Source of the DNA: Luidia sarsii
Taxonomy: Eukaryota > Echinodermata > Asteroidea > Paxillosida > Luidiidae
DNA length: 64,000 bases
NCBI GenBank assembly: GCA_949987565.1
Contig: OX465102.1
Coordinates: 9,412,512-9,476,511 of the forward strand
Reading direction: 5' to 3'
Shown piece after piece: positions 53,476 to 64,000 of the stretch; the stretch's first letter is position 1; each line of letters starts with the position of its first letter. Below the pieces are notes generated by a model. It searched no databases. It had not been told where the DNA came from and was given only the letters and a program-made list of their open reading frames with translations. The position numbers and the translations under genes were made by a program.

Positions 53476-54720
53476 CCAGCGCTGTAATCTCGTCAGGCGA
53501 ATTAGGGGTTTCGAAACAATATCCGAACAGAAAGTCTTTCGCATACCGATGATGACAATAGCGTTCCTTGATTTTGAACCGAAAGGATGCTTTACGGTTG
53601 ACACAAATCGGGGGAAATTTGAATTCAAAGTGACCGATCCAATTACTTCATTTTAAGTAGGTACATTGCGGATGTTTGCCTTATTGAAAAAAGAGGGTGG
53701 GCATGGAAAGATTTAAACTTGAAGCTCACAGAAAACGTTTGATATTATGACAAATACCGTTTAGTTTTACAAGTTAGTCTATTATTCCAAGTGAAATCTA
53801 TATTATGGGTTACATTGAAACAATTGCCTCCGTTGTATTCGTGAAGGTCCCTAGATTTTGTATACCGTAAGTTCACAGCCCAGTTTCCTAAACTCTTAGA
53901 TGTTTCCAAAATGCTACAATTATTGTTATATATCCCCACTTCTTTCCCTTCACGTGATTTACACATATCCTCTCGTCCTGAAAGCATTTCTCTTCAATAC
54001 ATCCCCTTAAACCATGAGTGTATTTTGACAAAGTCACGGCTGAATCATACAACATGCATGTAAAAAAAAAAATAGATCTCAGTTATCGCTCAAAGGTTGT
54101 GGCATGTGCCGACAGTGTGGCTTAGAGAATGCAACATGCTGATATACCTTTCGCTATGATGTGAGATACCGGTAACCAATGTGCGATTCAGCGCACTTAT
54201 TCCACCTATTCACATGAAAACCACATTGGTTTCTACTTTAATGGAGAGTATGTGTGCGTGAAGGGCTAATTTTTCTTCCCAAAAAGGGGAACCACAGGAG
54301 GTGGTTTGTCTTCATCAAGAAGGAACATTACGAGACGAGTGACTAGACGCCATACCAAGTTCGATTCATGCGTCTCTTTCAGGATAGCATCATTCTGCTG
54401 GAGACTTTTTGTAGTCATCAGCAAAATGTCACACACGTCACATTCGCTCTCGCAGTCTACGCGTGGGCATACTTGCCTTCGCCATGGATCAACTATTAGG
54501 TCACAAGCAGAAACAATGTTTCTTTTTGACATGATCATTGTTTTTCAATGGCCGTAACCTCTGACTGGTTCGTGCTATAAATTATCATCAGTCCGGTTAA
54601 AGGTGTTCAACATGCTTTAAAGGCGCAGTTGGTTCAAAATGGACCGTAAGCCTGGAGAGTATTTAGTCTGGAATGTACAATATCCTTGTGAAACTTGTTT
54701 TTATTTAAATATAACATGAC
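53476..54720. other. Intronic or intergenic, nothing recognised
   Basis: No repeat family or exon supported. Short ORFs only. Confidence 0.4.
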
Positions 54721-54990
54721 GTTTGCGTCCAGGAGAATGTAATTCAATGAGGTTTGGCCCTTGCTCGACGTGATAAGCACTGAATGCTCAGTGCTTTGCA
54801 TCAGATATAACATGATGTTTTGCGTCGATGAGAATGTAAATCAATGGGGTTTTGCCCTTCTTTGACGTGATAAGCACAGAATGCCCAGTGCTTTGCCCGA
54901 TGTTTGATTTTTTTCATCAGGCATCGGGCAAAGCACTGAGCATTCAGTGCTTATCACGTCGAGCAGGGCAGAACCTCATTGAACTGTTTT
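54720..54990. repeat. S2 tail array with inverted unit
   Basis: Two minus units (from GCGTCCAGGAGAATGTAATT and GCGTCGATGAGAATGTAAAT) and one plus unit ending GCAGAACCTCATTGAA form a palindrome centred near 54908, without the tRNA-like module. Confidence 0.75.
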
Positions 54991-55105
54991 ATTTGACACA
55001 AATCTGGGAAGATGATACGACACATGGTAGATGGTAGATGGTAGGACTTGAGTATATAGGACCAAGATAATGGTAAGTAGGTCATAAGTCCCTCCGCGTT
55101 GGGCC

Positions 55106-55456
55106 TTAAAGGCCCTATACAACATTAGTAAAAGTCAAAAGATTGCCACAGGATATGTTTTAAACCAGTAAACATTCCCAAAAAGAAATCCTGCGAAGGT
55201 ATTAGCTAAAAAATGTTAATCTGAGAAAGTAGAAAAAGGCAACAAAAACGTCACGGTTTTCGCACCGTTCTGTATAGTGTAACCGACTGTAGGAAATAGT
55301 TCATTACTCGCGAGTAATAACTATTTCTCGAGAAGTACAGCATCCCAGACCGTAAGATTTCAACATGAGGATCCTATCATGACCATCTACAAACTGTGCA
55401 AATTTGAAGGAAATCTGTGGGCATCGATGTTTTCCGATCTTCCCAATGTTGTATTG
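55106..55456 (+). mobile_element. T1 element, right end clipped
   Basis: Starts TTAAAGGCCCTATACAACAT; ends at CCCAATGTTGTATTG without the final GGCCTTTAA. The centre GTTCATTACTCGCGAGTAAT is nearly palindromic. Confidence 0.75.
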
Positions 55457-55674
55457 CATTGTATTCGCATTGTTTTCATGTCAAAAGATGGAGGTTCAAT
55501 GACGTCAGCAGACGGCGATCCGTTATCAACACTCAATCCGAGGCATATATGCGTCACGACGTATGACACTCAACCACGTGGTTGGGGTATGGTTGCGCAC
55601 TACACACGTATGACGCATTGTGTATGGTTGCTGGCCTAACACACGCAACGTTGGGCACTTTGGTCCAGTTTGAC

Positions 55675-55940
55675 CCTAACCGTAACCGTAACACTAACCG
55701 TAACGCTAACCCTAACCCAAACAATCCTAATCCTAACCCTAACCCAAACAATGCTAATCCAACCCTAATCCTAATCCTAATCCTAACCCTAACCCTAACC
55801 ACCCTAATCCTAACCCTAACCCTAATCCTAATCCTAACCCTCACTCTATCCCTAACACTAACCCAACCCTAACTGTAACCCTAACTCTAACCGTAACCGT
55901 AACCCTAACCCTAACCGTAACACCCTAAGCCTAACCTACA
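55675..55940. repeat. Interstitial telomere-like CCCTAA/CCGTAA repeats
   Basis: About 260 bp of CCCTAA, CCTAAT, CCGTAA and CCCAAACAAT units. TTAGGG is the common animal telomere repeat. Degenerate and flanked by unique DNA, so not a chromosome end. Confidence 0.8.
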
Positions 55941-56372
55941 CTGGTTTACAAAACATGTCCTTGTATAGTCCCCACACAATTAACGGAGTACCAGCGATGG
56001 TGGTTGAGCGTCATATGTCGGTTCTGTTATATCAATCCTCCATTGTTGGCCAGGTGTGCCTGGACATTTCCCCGAACAATGGGAACGGTGTCAAGTCGCC
56101 ACACAGACGAGACCGAGCTCAATCACTCCCGCCTCGCTGCGCGGCCCATCGACCGACTCGTGTCGATCGACCCCCGCGTCGATAAACGGTTGCTACGGAG
56201 CAGCCAGAGTGACATTCAATTAGCGGGCCTGTGGTCAATACTCATTGCTTTGAAGCTTAATTGCAAGGAAAACTTCTGCGTGGAGTACTCTCTTAAATGC
56301 ATATACGCTGCAGGCAAAAATCATGTGCACGGTGTGAGTTGCGTACATCTCAGTGTGCTTGGATTTAATTGA
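55941..56372. other. CpG-richer stretch, no exon proven
   Basis: 56080-56240 is GC-rich and open (HSRLAARPIDRLVSIDPRVD), but lacks a convincing acceptor/donor pair. Could be a coding exon of the 49564 gene. Confidence 0.3.
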
Positions 56373-56665
56373 AAAGTTGGCAAAGAAAACTTTGAGTGGA
56401 CCGGGACTTGAACCCGAGTCCTCTGGTTTAACGTACCAGTGCTCCATCTGAGCGATGCAGCCCTTAGATGGCGGCCTTCCCAAATAGTCAACTAGTCTTT
56501 GCCGGGTTGGGGGCGCCAGTCAGAAGCAATTCAACGATGATTAACTGTCCTATATCTCCAGGGATCACATCCCGCTTTCATTCAAAGGCAAACAACTTGT
56601 TGTAAACCTGGCTATGGCAGCTCGGGGATCACACAAAGTGGATGCAGCTTTTTTAATGCAGTTTG
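56372..56665 (-). repeat. S1 repeat, full length
   Basis: Minus copy: GGCAAAGAAAACTTTGAGTG, tRNA-like module 56395-56465, GGGGGCGCCAGTCAGAAGCA, then AACAACTTGTTGTAAACCTG and GGGGATCACACAAAGTGGAT. Confidence 0.75.
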
Positions 56666-57229
56666 GAGTTCCACGCGCGCGAGTTTGTTTTTAAAGTCAA
56701 GCCCGCACTGACCGGGTTCAGACGAAAATGGCTGCGGACATGGCTGTTGCTAATCGCGTTGCTAAGGTGGCCTGTACGTGACATGTACATGTACAGGCGG
56801 TATGCATGCGCTGCCATAATAACAACCGCAGCCGGTCACAACCGGCTTATATGTGCTTCATTTGGCACACACTGCCACAGCACATACCCAGTAACGGGTA
56901 GAGATTAATGTACGACTCTTTAATTCATAAATCGATCTGAAGTAGCTCAGCTCGATAAAACAGGTTCACATACTAAGCTACCGAGCATTTAGACGCGTAC
57001 AGCGATTTGCCCGCCATTTTGGTTGCACTCACTGTATAGACGACATTGTGAAAGGCCGTAGCATTGTCGTATATGGCGGAAAACCCTATGCAATGATAGC
57101 AGTGTTTTGCGTTGTGTACTTGTGGACTGAATGAAGTACATGTTCATGTATTCACTACTCACTATACTCATTCTTCTGTATTATGTTTGACGAAATGATG
57201 TCTGAAATGTTATCCATACTACACTCTCC

Positions 57230-57420
57230 GATTGATAGGTTTTCAATTGATAGAGAAGTGCTTAGTGATACATGGTGTCACCGCAAATCTTCCACTTAGG
57301 ATTTCAACCATTCAAACCTTCCACTTAGTATTTCCACCATGCAAACCTTCAACTTAGTATTTCCACCATGCCAACCTTCCACTTTGTATTTCCACCGTGC
57401 AAACCTTGAAGTCTTTTCGA
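57230..57420 (-). repeat. HP repeat with 31-bp minisatellite
   Basis: TACATGGTGTCACCGCAAAT, then four units of AACCTTC(C/A)ACTTAGTATT TCCACCATGC type, period about 31 bp at 57285-57413. This is the HP flank amplified by itself. Confidence 0.75.
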
Positions 57421-59315
57421 CCATACTTTTTCTGCGGTCATCTGTGTTCATTTTCATTTGTGTTCAATTGTCGAAACAGTTGTCCCTTGTCTCGGCCAAC
57501 TATGGAATGCTAACATTAACATTTCATGAGTCCCTCAACTCTGTTACCTTGATTGAAAATCATACGCAAATGCTCAGATTGCGGAGCCAGCGGTCCAACT
57601 TGTATCCCTGCTGAAATTCCCACCGTAGGCCAGCTATAGGCTATAGGCTATAGGCCTACTCGAGTGAGTAAGCAGCCCTGAGGTTACAGGTTTACACGCG
57701 TGCAGTGTTGCAGCGTCTTCATTTCAACGGCCCCTCAGAGGAGGCGAGCGGGTGATATAATTTGTCGAGAGCTGCACATGCGGTATGATTATGCTTGGAC
57801 CTAAGCGGTGCTGAGTATATCATTGAACCCAGAAACCTTTTTCTATTTGAGTGTAAACAGCAGCGTGTAATAGATCCTTCCGGACAGCGTATACAATGTG
57901 GATACACTATACCTTAGTGTAGTGGCGATTATCTTGTGTTCAGAGGCACGGCGTATCGATGTCTATATTCCGAGGAATTGTGAGTCAATCGAGAGGGAGT
58001 TACCGCATCGATTTTTGTGTCCGCACCTCACCTTAATTGCAAGTTTAATCGTTGCCTTGTACGGCATGGAGTTTGAAAGGCGATTCACTGCACGCATCAT
58101 TAAATCGGGATTATATAGAAGTTGATTAGTGAGGCCTTATATACCAGAGCTATAGCATCCCATGCGCTCGGGTCTTCTGGTGGTGAAGTAGGCGGTGCTT
58201 GGTAGCCTTGGTGTCATGTTATCGGGTGGCTTGGGAACCCACTCTGTCATTGACCTCTTTGGGATGACGTCATCTTGAGAGCAATTGCCCGGCCAGTTTT
58301 TGTGTTGCCAAACGGTTTGTAAGTACGAACAAGGGGTGGTGAAGTGTATACATTGTGTACATGGCCGGATCTCAAGGCAAAGCAGCCATTACCTGGAACT
58401 ATAGTATTGACATTCAACGACCTTCTGTGAACAGCACATGATGTACTGTACATATCAATTCCATCCGAACTATGCAATCTGTATTATCATGGAGGAATCC
58501 ATGGCTATATGAACCATAGATCAATGAGACTGCTCTCTTCATGAACGCATACAGCAATGGATCAGACGTGAAAACTCGATTCACTCGACAGCAGTGAGGG
58601 AACACTAAACTCACTAGGCCTATAGTCGAGGGATGTCCCCAACTTAACTCACAGCGTCGAGTGTGCGAGCAAACCAATCAACGGCTTCGCCTTTATTACC
58701 CTCACCTCCGGAGGTCGTCGGGCGTCGAGCGAGAGGCCACCGTCACCACGGGACGGAACCACGGCGGTAGGAGCACGGTGGAAGCAGCCACCACGGGCGG
58801 CGTGGATGTCAAGGGCGTGCGGGCACTCACGGGCCCGATCAGCATTATTGACACTGTCTGAGGATCGGCGCACTCGCTGCCTGTAATTATGTCAAGGGGA
58901 AAATAATATAAATGCTATCGGGTGTCTTGTTGTGAAGACGGCGACAACAATTGTCCACGAACTATAAGTTGGACTTTGATAGCCTATTATTTCTCTTCTT
59001 TGACAAAAAAAGAAAGAAAAAGAGGTCGAACTGAATGGCTGTAGCAAAGGTCAAGCGTATCAGGTTATAGGTATATATGAAGCCAGCACTCGCCAAAGTG
59101 TGTATTTGGACCTGTGTGGAGTGTGGAGTGGGTGGTCTGTGGGTTGGTGACCAAAGGGACAATCCAGTGCGTATGGAAATCTACATTTTAGCCAATGCAC
59201 GATGTTTCCTGATGCTGTGTTTGCTTTGAATCCCAAGAGAGCGTCGGGAGTGCTATGAGGCCCACCTGGGCTCCTGCCGTTGTCTTCGAGAGTCGACCAG
59301 GAGAAAATCGGGTAA
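57421..59315. other. No gene supported; GC-rich island at 58690-58865
   Basis: The island reads open (EREATVTTGRNHGGRSTVEA) for 66 codons but has no splice signals I trust. The rest is AT-balanced with no recognised repeat. Confidence 0.35.
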
Positions 59316-59317
59316 CG

Positions 59318-59695
59318 TTGTCAGAACACTGCCTGGATCCAGTCCCTAAGTCTGAGTCCACTTGGGCGAACTTCTTTTGACTGGGTGAAGGTGCTCTTCA
59401 ATGAGGCCACGGTAGTGCCTGTGCTATTCGAAGTCCACTCCGTAGATCCATCGAACGATTAAGTGTGTTTTTTCTAAGCGTTAAGCTTATTGAACGAACA
59501 TCTGAGCACTGCCTGTGTCCAGTCCCTCAGGCTGAGGTAACTTTGGCGAACTTCTTTTGACTTGGGGAATGCGCTCTTCAATGACAACATCGATAGCGCA
59601 TATTCTATCCACAGTCCACTCAGTATACATAGACTCATTGAAAGATGAAGTGTGTTTTTTCTAAGTGTTAAGCCTATTATTGGGCGTCCATCTGT
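59318..59695. repeat. Tandem duplication, ~185-bp unit
   Basis: Both units hold CACTGCCTG(G/T)(A/G)TCCAGTCCCT, GGCGAACTTCTTTTGACT, GCTCTTCAATGA and AAGTGTGTTTTTTCTAAG(C/T)G, starting at about 59318 and 59503. Confidence 0.75.
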
Positions 59696-59959
59696 TGTAT
59701 CGCAGCTCGACTAGACCTTGTGACTGTGAGTGAAGAGAGTGAAGGCCCGTGAGATTGAGAGGCAGGGTCACCTTAATGAAGGAGTAAAGGAATTACGGCC
59801 AAATTGGTTTCCCGTGAGCTGATCGCAGAGGTCAAAGACTGGTATTGTATTACGTGGGATTTCTTTCTTTTTTAGCCTCTCTCACACCTTGGCTGAGTAT
59901 ATTTGCTGAGTGAATCAATGGAGTGGGTCGACATTTTGACTTACTGCTTTTAGTAAACC

Positions 59960-60400
59960 GCAGTAACGACTGGCAGAGTACACACTACCCGAGTTAACGT
60001 CTCTTTCAGAGCCACACTCCTTCTCGAAATAGAGGTGCTACATGGTGTCACCGCAAACCTTCCACTGAGTACCCGGTGTATTACGAACACAAATGTGGCG
60101 GCCTCTTGACTTTCCGATCTTATTGTGGCATTGACCTTCATCGAAGGCCGGACCGTTCTCAGAGGCAGGACCTTTCCAATTGTGTTGCCAGTGGTGTTAT
60201 CAGTTACCGGCCCTCTTCAGAACCACACTCCTTGAAAGAGGAGTGCTTCGTGGTGTCAACGCAAACCTTCAACTTAGTATTTCCACCGTGCAAACCTTCA
60301 AATCCTATCTAGTCTGAGTTACCGGCTCTTCATCAGAGCCACACTCCTTAAAAGAGAAGCGCTACATGGTGTCACCGCAAACCTTCCACTTGACCTTCTG
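59960..60400 (-). repeat. HP repeat, three minus copies
   Basis: GTGTCACCGCAAACCTTCCA occurs at about 60044 and 60367, with a variant GTGTCAACGCAAACCTTCAA at 60253. Each is preceded by an AGAGCCACACTCCTT-type hairpin half. AGGACCTTTCCAATTGTGTT at 60169 and its variant at 60445 mark a second duplicated block. Confidence 0.7.
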
Positions 60401-60565
60401 ATCTGGCCTTGACTTTCTGATCTCATTGTGGAGTGAACTTTTCTTAAAGGCAGGACCTTTCAATTGTGTTGCCAGTGGCGTATGCTCAGCGATTGCCTAC
60501 TTGTTATAGACCGGAGATTCGGCTCGGTGGGATTCGAACCCATGACACGTGCTTCTTCTTGTTTG

Positions 60566-60787
60566 TATAAGAGGTTTTTCAGTCACGTGCTTTTTGACGG
60601 TGGGCGTTCAATGCACGCAGATGTATTTGGAACGCGCGTGCCTTCGAGTCATCAAAATGTCCAATGGAAATACAGAATGTACTCAGATTTGATATTTGCT
60701 TGCGCTTTCTCGGATTTGGACCACTCCTGCGGACATGCTAATTAGCCTTTTGGCGGTCAGGTGACGTCGTATGAAAAGCTCTCTATA
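60566..60787. mobile_element. M1 element, 222 bp, next to TATA-like box
   Basis: Starts TATAAGAGGTTTTTCAGTCA then CGTGCTTTTTGACGG and ends GGTCAGGTGACGTCGTATGA then AAAGCTCTCTATA. Full-length, reverse of 37768-37967. Confidence 0.75.
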
Positions 60788-60806
60788 ATTGATAGTAAGG
60801 AAGTCT

Positions 60807-60813
60807 TATATAA
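60807..60813 (+). promoter_or_regulatory. TATA-like box upstream of the 60863 start
   Basis: TATATAA lies 50 nt before ATG 60863, directly downstream of the right end of an M1 element. Spacing allows a short 5' leader. This is a sequence match only. Confidence 0.3.
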
Positions 60814-60862
60814 CAGTCTGCTTGGGAGCAGCTGGTCGATCAACTTGAGGGCAGTGTCCAAG

Positions 60863-61498
60863 ATGTCCAGATTTGAGCAGAGGAGGAGGAGCTCCATGCT
60901 TTCTTACGCACCGGTGGGTCAACTGAGGCCACTACGAACGGAGCAGGCAGGACCGCAGATGCTGCAGGGCAGCCTTCGATCGCGTGGGCCTGGGAGAGGC
61001 AAGGCCTACCACGCCCCACGCCCTCACACGCAGAACACGGCCTCGAGGACTCAAGCCCATGTCGTCCCCTTCCCCTCCACCTCCTCATCATCACCGCCGT
61101 CGACCGGTGGGGGCGCACCGGGGCAGCAGACCGACCGGCGGCCGTCGGGGGGTCCACCGAGGCACCTGCCGGGGACGAGGCCGGCCCGTTGCCGCCCGCA
61201 TACCCGTGATCCCGCCGCCGCGGCGGCGGCCGGTCCGGACGGGACCCCGAGGCCGGCCGTCGCGGCGCTGACCCACCCCGGCCGCCGACGCGCCGAGCTA
61301 CCTGCCGGCGGCAGCGGCAGCGGCCGGAGGAGGGCCAGGGACGACCTGCCCGAGAGGCGCCAGAACTGCCACCGGAACCACCGGCGATTCTCGCTCTTTG
61401 TCCCCGGGCGTGGCGGCGAGGCTGCCCAGGCTAGCGCTACCCTGGGCCCGATGACCCGTGCCATTCAGGAGATTATCAAAAAACAGAGGCAACACAAA
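60863..61498 (+). CDS. Second GC-rich coding exon, probably an alternative first exon
   Basis: Begins at ATG 60863 (MSRFEQRRRSSMLSYAPVGQ). The open frame extends further upstream, but that part lies in an M1 transposon, so it is not counted. The middle is Pro/Gly/Arg-rich and disordered. The last ~20 residues (GPMTRAIQEIIKKQRQHK) form a basic helix and end AACACAAA/GTAAGC in phase 0, the same phase as the exon ending at 51183. A TATATAA box lies 50 nt upstream. Inferred: either an alternative promoter and first exon of the gene containing 49564-51183, or the first exon of another gene leaving the window. An internal-exon reading needs an AG acceptor near 60855-60870, which I cannot exclude. 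Confidence 0.6.
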
Positions 61499-61600
61499 GT
61501 AAGCCCATTCACCCGTTTTCCCTTATTGTATCTGTTCATATCATATACAATCATCCATCTGTGCACGGATCTTTGCATGGAAAAATTTAAGTAGTCATAA

Positions 61601-62397
61601 TAGACCGTGTAAGTTGGTCTCGAGAATGTACGTGTTACCGCGAGACTCCTGACTTCCGGGCTCCTCGGACAGGAGGTTAAGCGTGGAGCGTCGAACGTTT
61701 TTGTTAAAATATTTTGTATCGCGCCGATTGAATCAGTTTAAACTATTAGAATAGTCATTTAGGAATGAAATATTAAAATACAATGTGTAAAGTAAGTGAT
61801 TTTGAACGTTTTACAGACACAAATAGTTAAAATAATTTTTCGTTTTCACGTTTGAAACCGTAGAACCTATGCAACAAAAGGTGATAGTCGTGTTCCCAGA
61901 CGAGCGAACTTGTTACCTTAAACTTGTAAATGTATGTACATACGTGTACTGGCTAACGTCGCGCTTTACGTTGATCGTATTAATTTTTGTATTATTTTGT
62001 TTACATGTACGGTATCCAGATGTACAGTACAGTACAAGGCGCTTTTCTTGCCCGAATGCGAACCACACCATCTTACGCGATACAAGTAGTAATGCTCACG
62101 TCGCGTACCACAGTCGGGCCGTATTCGCAATACTGTACTTACAAGCGGAAGATGAAGGTCGGGTTATATTTATTTATTTTCTCTGCCGTATTCTCATTTT
62201 AGGGTAGGTTTTTTTGCTCATTCTTATATTTTTAATATACTTATTCCCTAAACCTGGGTTTTTAGTTGGAAAGAGGTTTTCTTCATTATGTAATAATGCA
62301 TTTAAAATTGGGTATGCGTTAATCGCCTATAGCAGGCGGCGCGGAGGTGCACGGAAGTGTACTGTGACCTTTTTCACCACGAGACTTACACGGTCTA
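61601..62397. mobile_element. M2 element, 14-bp perfect inverted ends
   Basis: Starts TAGACCGTGTAAGT and ends ACTTACACGGTCTA, 797 bp, in the intron after the 61498 donor. TA at both ends suggests a Tc1/mariner-type target. No transposase reading seen. Confidence 0.7.
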
Positions 62398-63150
62398 TTC
62401 AAAATCAAATGTAATGTTGCAAACTGCTAACTGACTGAAATGACCGAAATGAACTTCCGTCTGCAAAAAAAACACCCAAAACAAACAGCAAATTTATAAA
62501 CGATGCTCAAACAAAATAATATAGGAACAGTGCCTCAGGAACATTTACAGAAGTCCTGATTATTCGATCCTAGCACTAGCAGCACCTTCATCAAAGGCAG
62601 AAATGCAATAAAAGGTGCATTTCCAAAGTCGTCAAAAACCCACCTCACCATGCCGCTTAAGCTTGAAAAGCCTTTCTTGTGTAAGCATAATTGCATGAAA
62701 CACTATAGTGGAGTTTGGGTTGGCAAGTTGATCCTATGGCTCAAGACATTTTGTGCAAAATGTTGGCGCTTTAGCAGCTCAATTGACCCCTGGTCTTACA
62801 CCGTATAACTTCTTACCTCCTAAGCATTTTGTCATCACACCGGTTTTAGGCGCTTTTTGTCTTTTGGGACACCGAATACTTGAGAGGTAAACTTTTCGAG
62901 ACCCCCACCTTATATACCAAATGGTGAGACTCCAAGCTTAGGTCTGTCACAGTGTAGGCATGATTAACAAGTCCGGAATACTTCCGAAGACTCTGCTTGC
63001 GACTGAAAGAGTATATAGCATTTGCAAGACGTTGGCTGTCACGCTTCCTCTCCGAACCACGAATGAGTGAATAAGAAATAATACATGTACAGTGTTCCCG
63101 CCATAACCCTTCTCTGGGCTAATCCCCACATCAGGATCCCTCTCTACACT
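62398..63150. other. Intronic; FB remnant then unique
   Basis: 62412-62620 holds TGTTGCAAACTGCTAACTGA, CCTGATTATTCGATCCTAGC and CATCAAAGGCAGAAATGC, a diverged FB unit. The rest shows nothing recognisable. Confidence 0.5.
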
Positions 63151-63330
63151 CAGTCATGATCCAGCAGTCTCCTGAAGACGAACAGAGCACATACCGGTAC
63201 TGTTCGAAACGTCGATTTCTTCCGGTTCTTTTCAGAACCAAACATGGGCCTACTCACAAAGGAGAATTTTGCATGGTGTCACCCCAAACCTATTACTTCT
63301 TCTGCTATTCTCACCATGAAAACCTTCAAG
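63150..63330 (-). repeat. HP repeat copy, minus
   Basis: CAGCAGTCTCCTGAAGACGA, TTCGAAACG, TCTTTTCAGAACCAAACATG and GCATGGTGTCACCCCAAACC: the full HP order reversed. Confidence 0.65.
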
Positions 63331-64000
63331 ACGGAAGAGATAGGCCTATATACATCTCACAGAAGCGATACATCTCTCGCAGACTGCTCTTGACTTCACG
63401 TAGGCCTACCGAGGCCTATACAAAAATATACGAACAATGTTGCAAAAGCAAATAGGCCTAATACTTTATCTTCACCTTGTGTAAAAACAAAATCCACGAT
63501 AAGAAATAACTGAACATGAAGTCGCGTGTTTTGGCACTCTGGCCAATGTGGGGAGGGGGTATTGATTCAGCGAACAGCGCGCACGTGACGTGTAGAGCGC
63601 CCTCTGTTGACGAGACTTGACAGCGAACGCCCATAGAGTCAAAATCCCCACGCAAACCTATCGTCGGCGCTGAAACGTACGAAGTGCTGGGGAAAAAATC
63701 GGTTGCTAGGAAACGATCCACCAGCAACGGATCCGCCGCCCAAAACAGATCAACAATATTTTGTTGGTGTTTCTTTCGTTTTTTTATTAGGCTGTCATTC
63801 TCTATTATTTTTAAGTATTGCCTGTTACTGCCGAGTTCCTGCAGAGAGCCCGGCAGAGAGCCTGGTACACGGACATTGCGTGTTAGTCTCGCTTGGTGGT
63901 TCTGTGTGCGTGTCCAAATTACCAGAGAGAGGCATTATACATTGCAAAGAAATTCAATTTGTCGGAGAGGGGCGTGATGGTGGTTGTTAATTATCTATCC
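63331..64000. other. Right edge, no exon supported
   Basis: CpG-richer at 63570-63760, with an X-box-like site. Two overlapping ORFs at the very end (63684-63990) lack known motifs. Confidence 0.35.
63702..63714. promoter_or_regulatory. X-box-like RFX site in CpG-richer stretch
   Basis: GTTGCTAGGAAAC fits RYYNYY-N1-RRNRAC. The surrounding 63570-63760 is richer in CpG than its neighbours. It could be a promoter of a ciliary gene starting just beyond the window. A chance match is quite possible. Confidence 0.2.

Noticed and set aside
55675..55940. Chromosome end
   Set aside because: Repeats are degenerate and unique or dispersed sequence continues on both sides.
58661..58861. 66-codon ORF in a GC-rich island
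   Set aside because: Looks exon-like in composition, but no acceptor/donor pair fits; kept only as a note.

Overview
The window is eukaryotic nuclear DNA from an invertebrate animal. It has GT-AG introns, short GC-rich exons in AT-richer introns, and dense small dispersed repeats. Words such as TACATGTACATG and TAGGCCTA are very frequent, which resembles marine deuterostome genomes, perhaps an echinoderm. That assignment is an inference of low confidence. There are no bacterial operons, CRISPR arrays or phage. All coordinates were counted by hand and may be off by a base or two in the repeats.

Region 1 (1-24296, plus strand) is a multi-exon gene whose 5' end lies outside the window. I could join 17 exons. 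Every splice phase agrees and the total is 3282 nt, giving 1093 residues plus a stop. The first ~780 residues are mostly disordered, Ser/Pro-rich and acidic. The C-terminal ~360 residues are helical and charged, with one clear IQ (calmodulin-binding) motif and an EF-hand-like or helical tail. I do not recognise the orthologue.

Region 2 (24297-36500) holds no gene I can support. It contains two long low-complexity tracts (GGTCTCAGG-like and CCCCATCCTCC-like), then a patchwork of transposon relics. Region 3 (36617-37537) is an intronless 306-codon ORF with a degenerate SGNH-hydrolase fold and two CCHC zinc knuckles. This is the most unusual protein in the window. Region 4 (37538-49500) is again mostly repeats. 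Region 5 (49564-61498) carries two long GC-rich coding exons about 10 kb apart, at 49564-51183 and 60863-61498. Both end in good donors in phase 0. They look like consecutive or alternative first exons of a gene that continues beyond the right edge.

Recurrent repeat families, with the names used below: S1, an element with a tRNA-like module reading GCTGGATAGCTCA; S2, an element with a tRNA-like module starting CAGCTCGGTGGTC and a ~97-bp tail unit; FB, a fold-back unit around AGGATCGAAACGTCAGGCCC; HP, a hairpin repeat with GGCTCTGAAAAGAGCC; T1-T4, elements bounded by TTAA with inverted ends (piggyBac-like target site, inferred); M1 and M2, elements bounded by TA with inverted ends; F, a GGCTCAGGC-ended repeat; H, a hAT-like CAGGGATGTAAG-ended repeat; and tails of non-LTR retrotransposons. 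Several introns of the region 1 gene consist largely of these, and two S1 copies lie within about 100 bp of splice acceptors.
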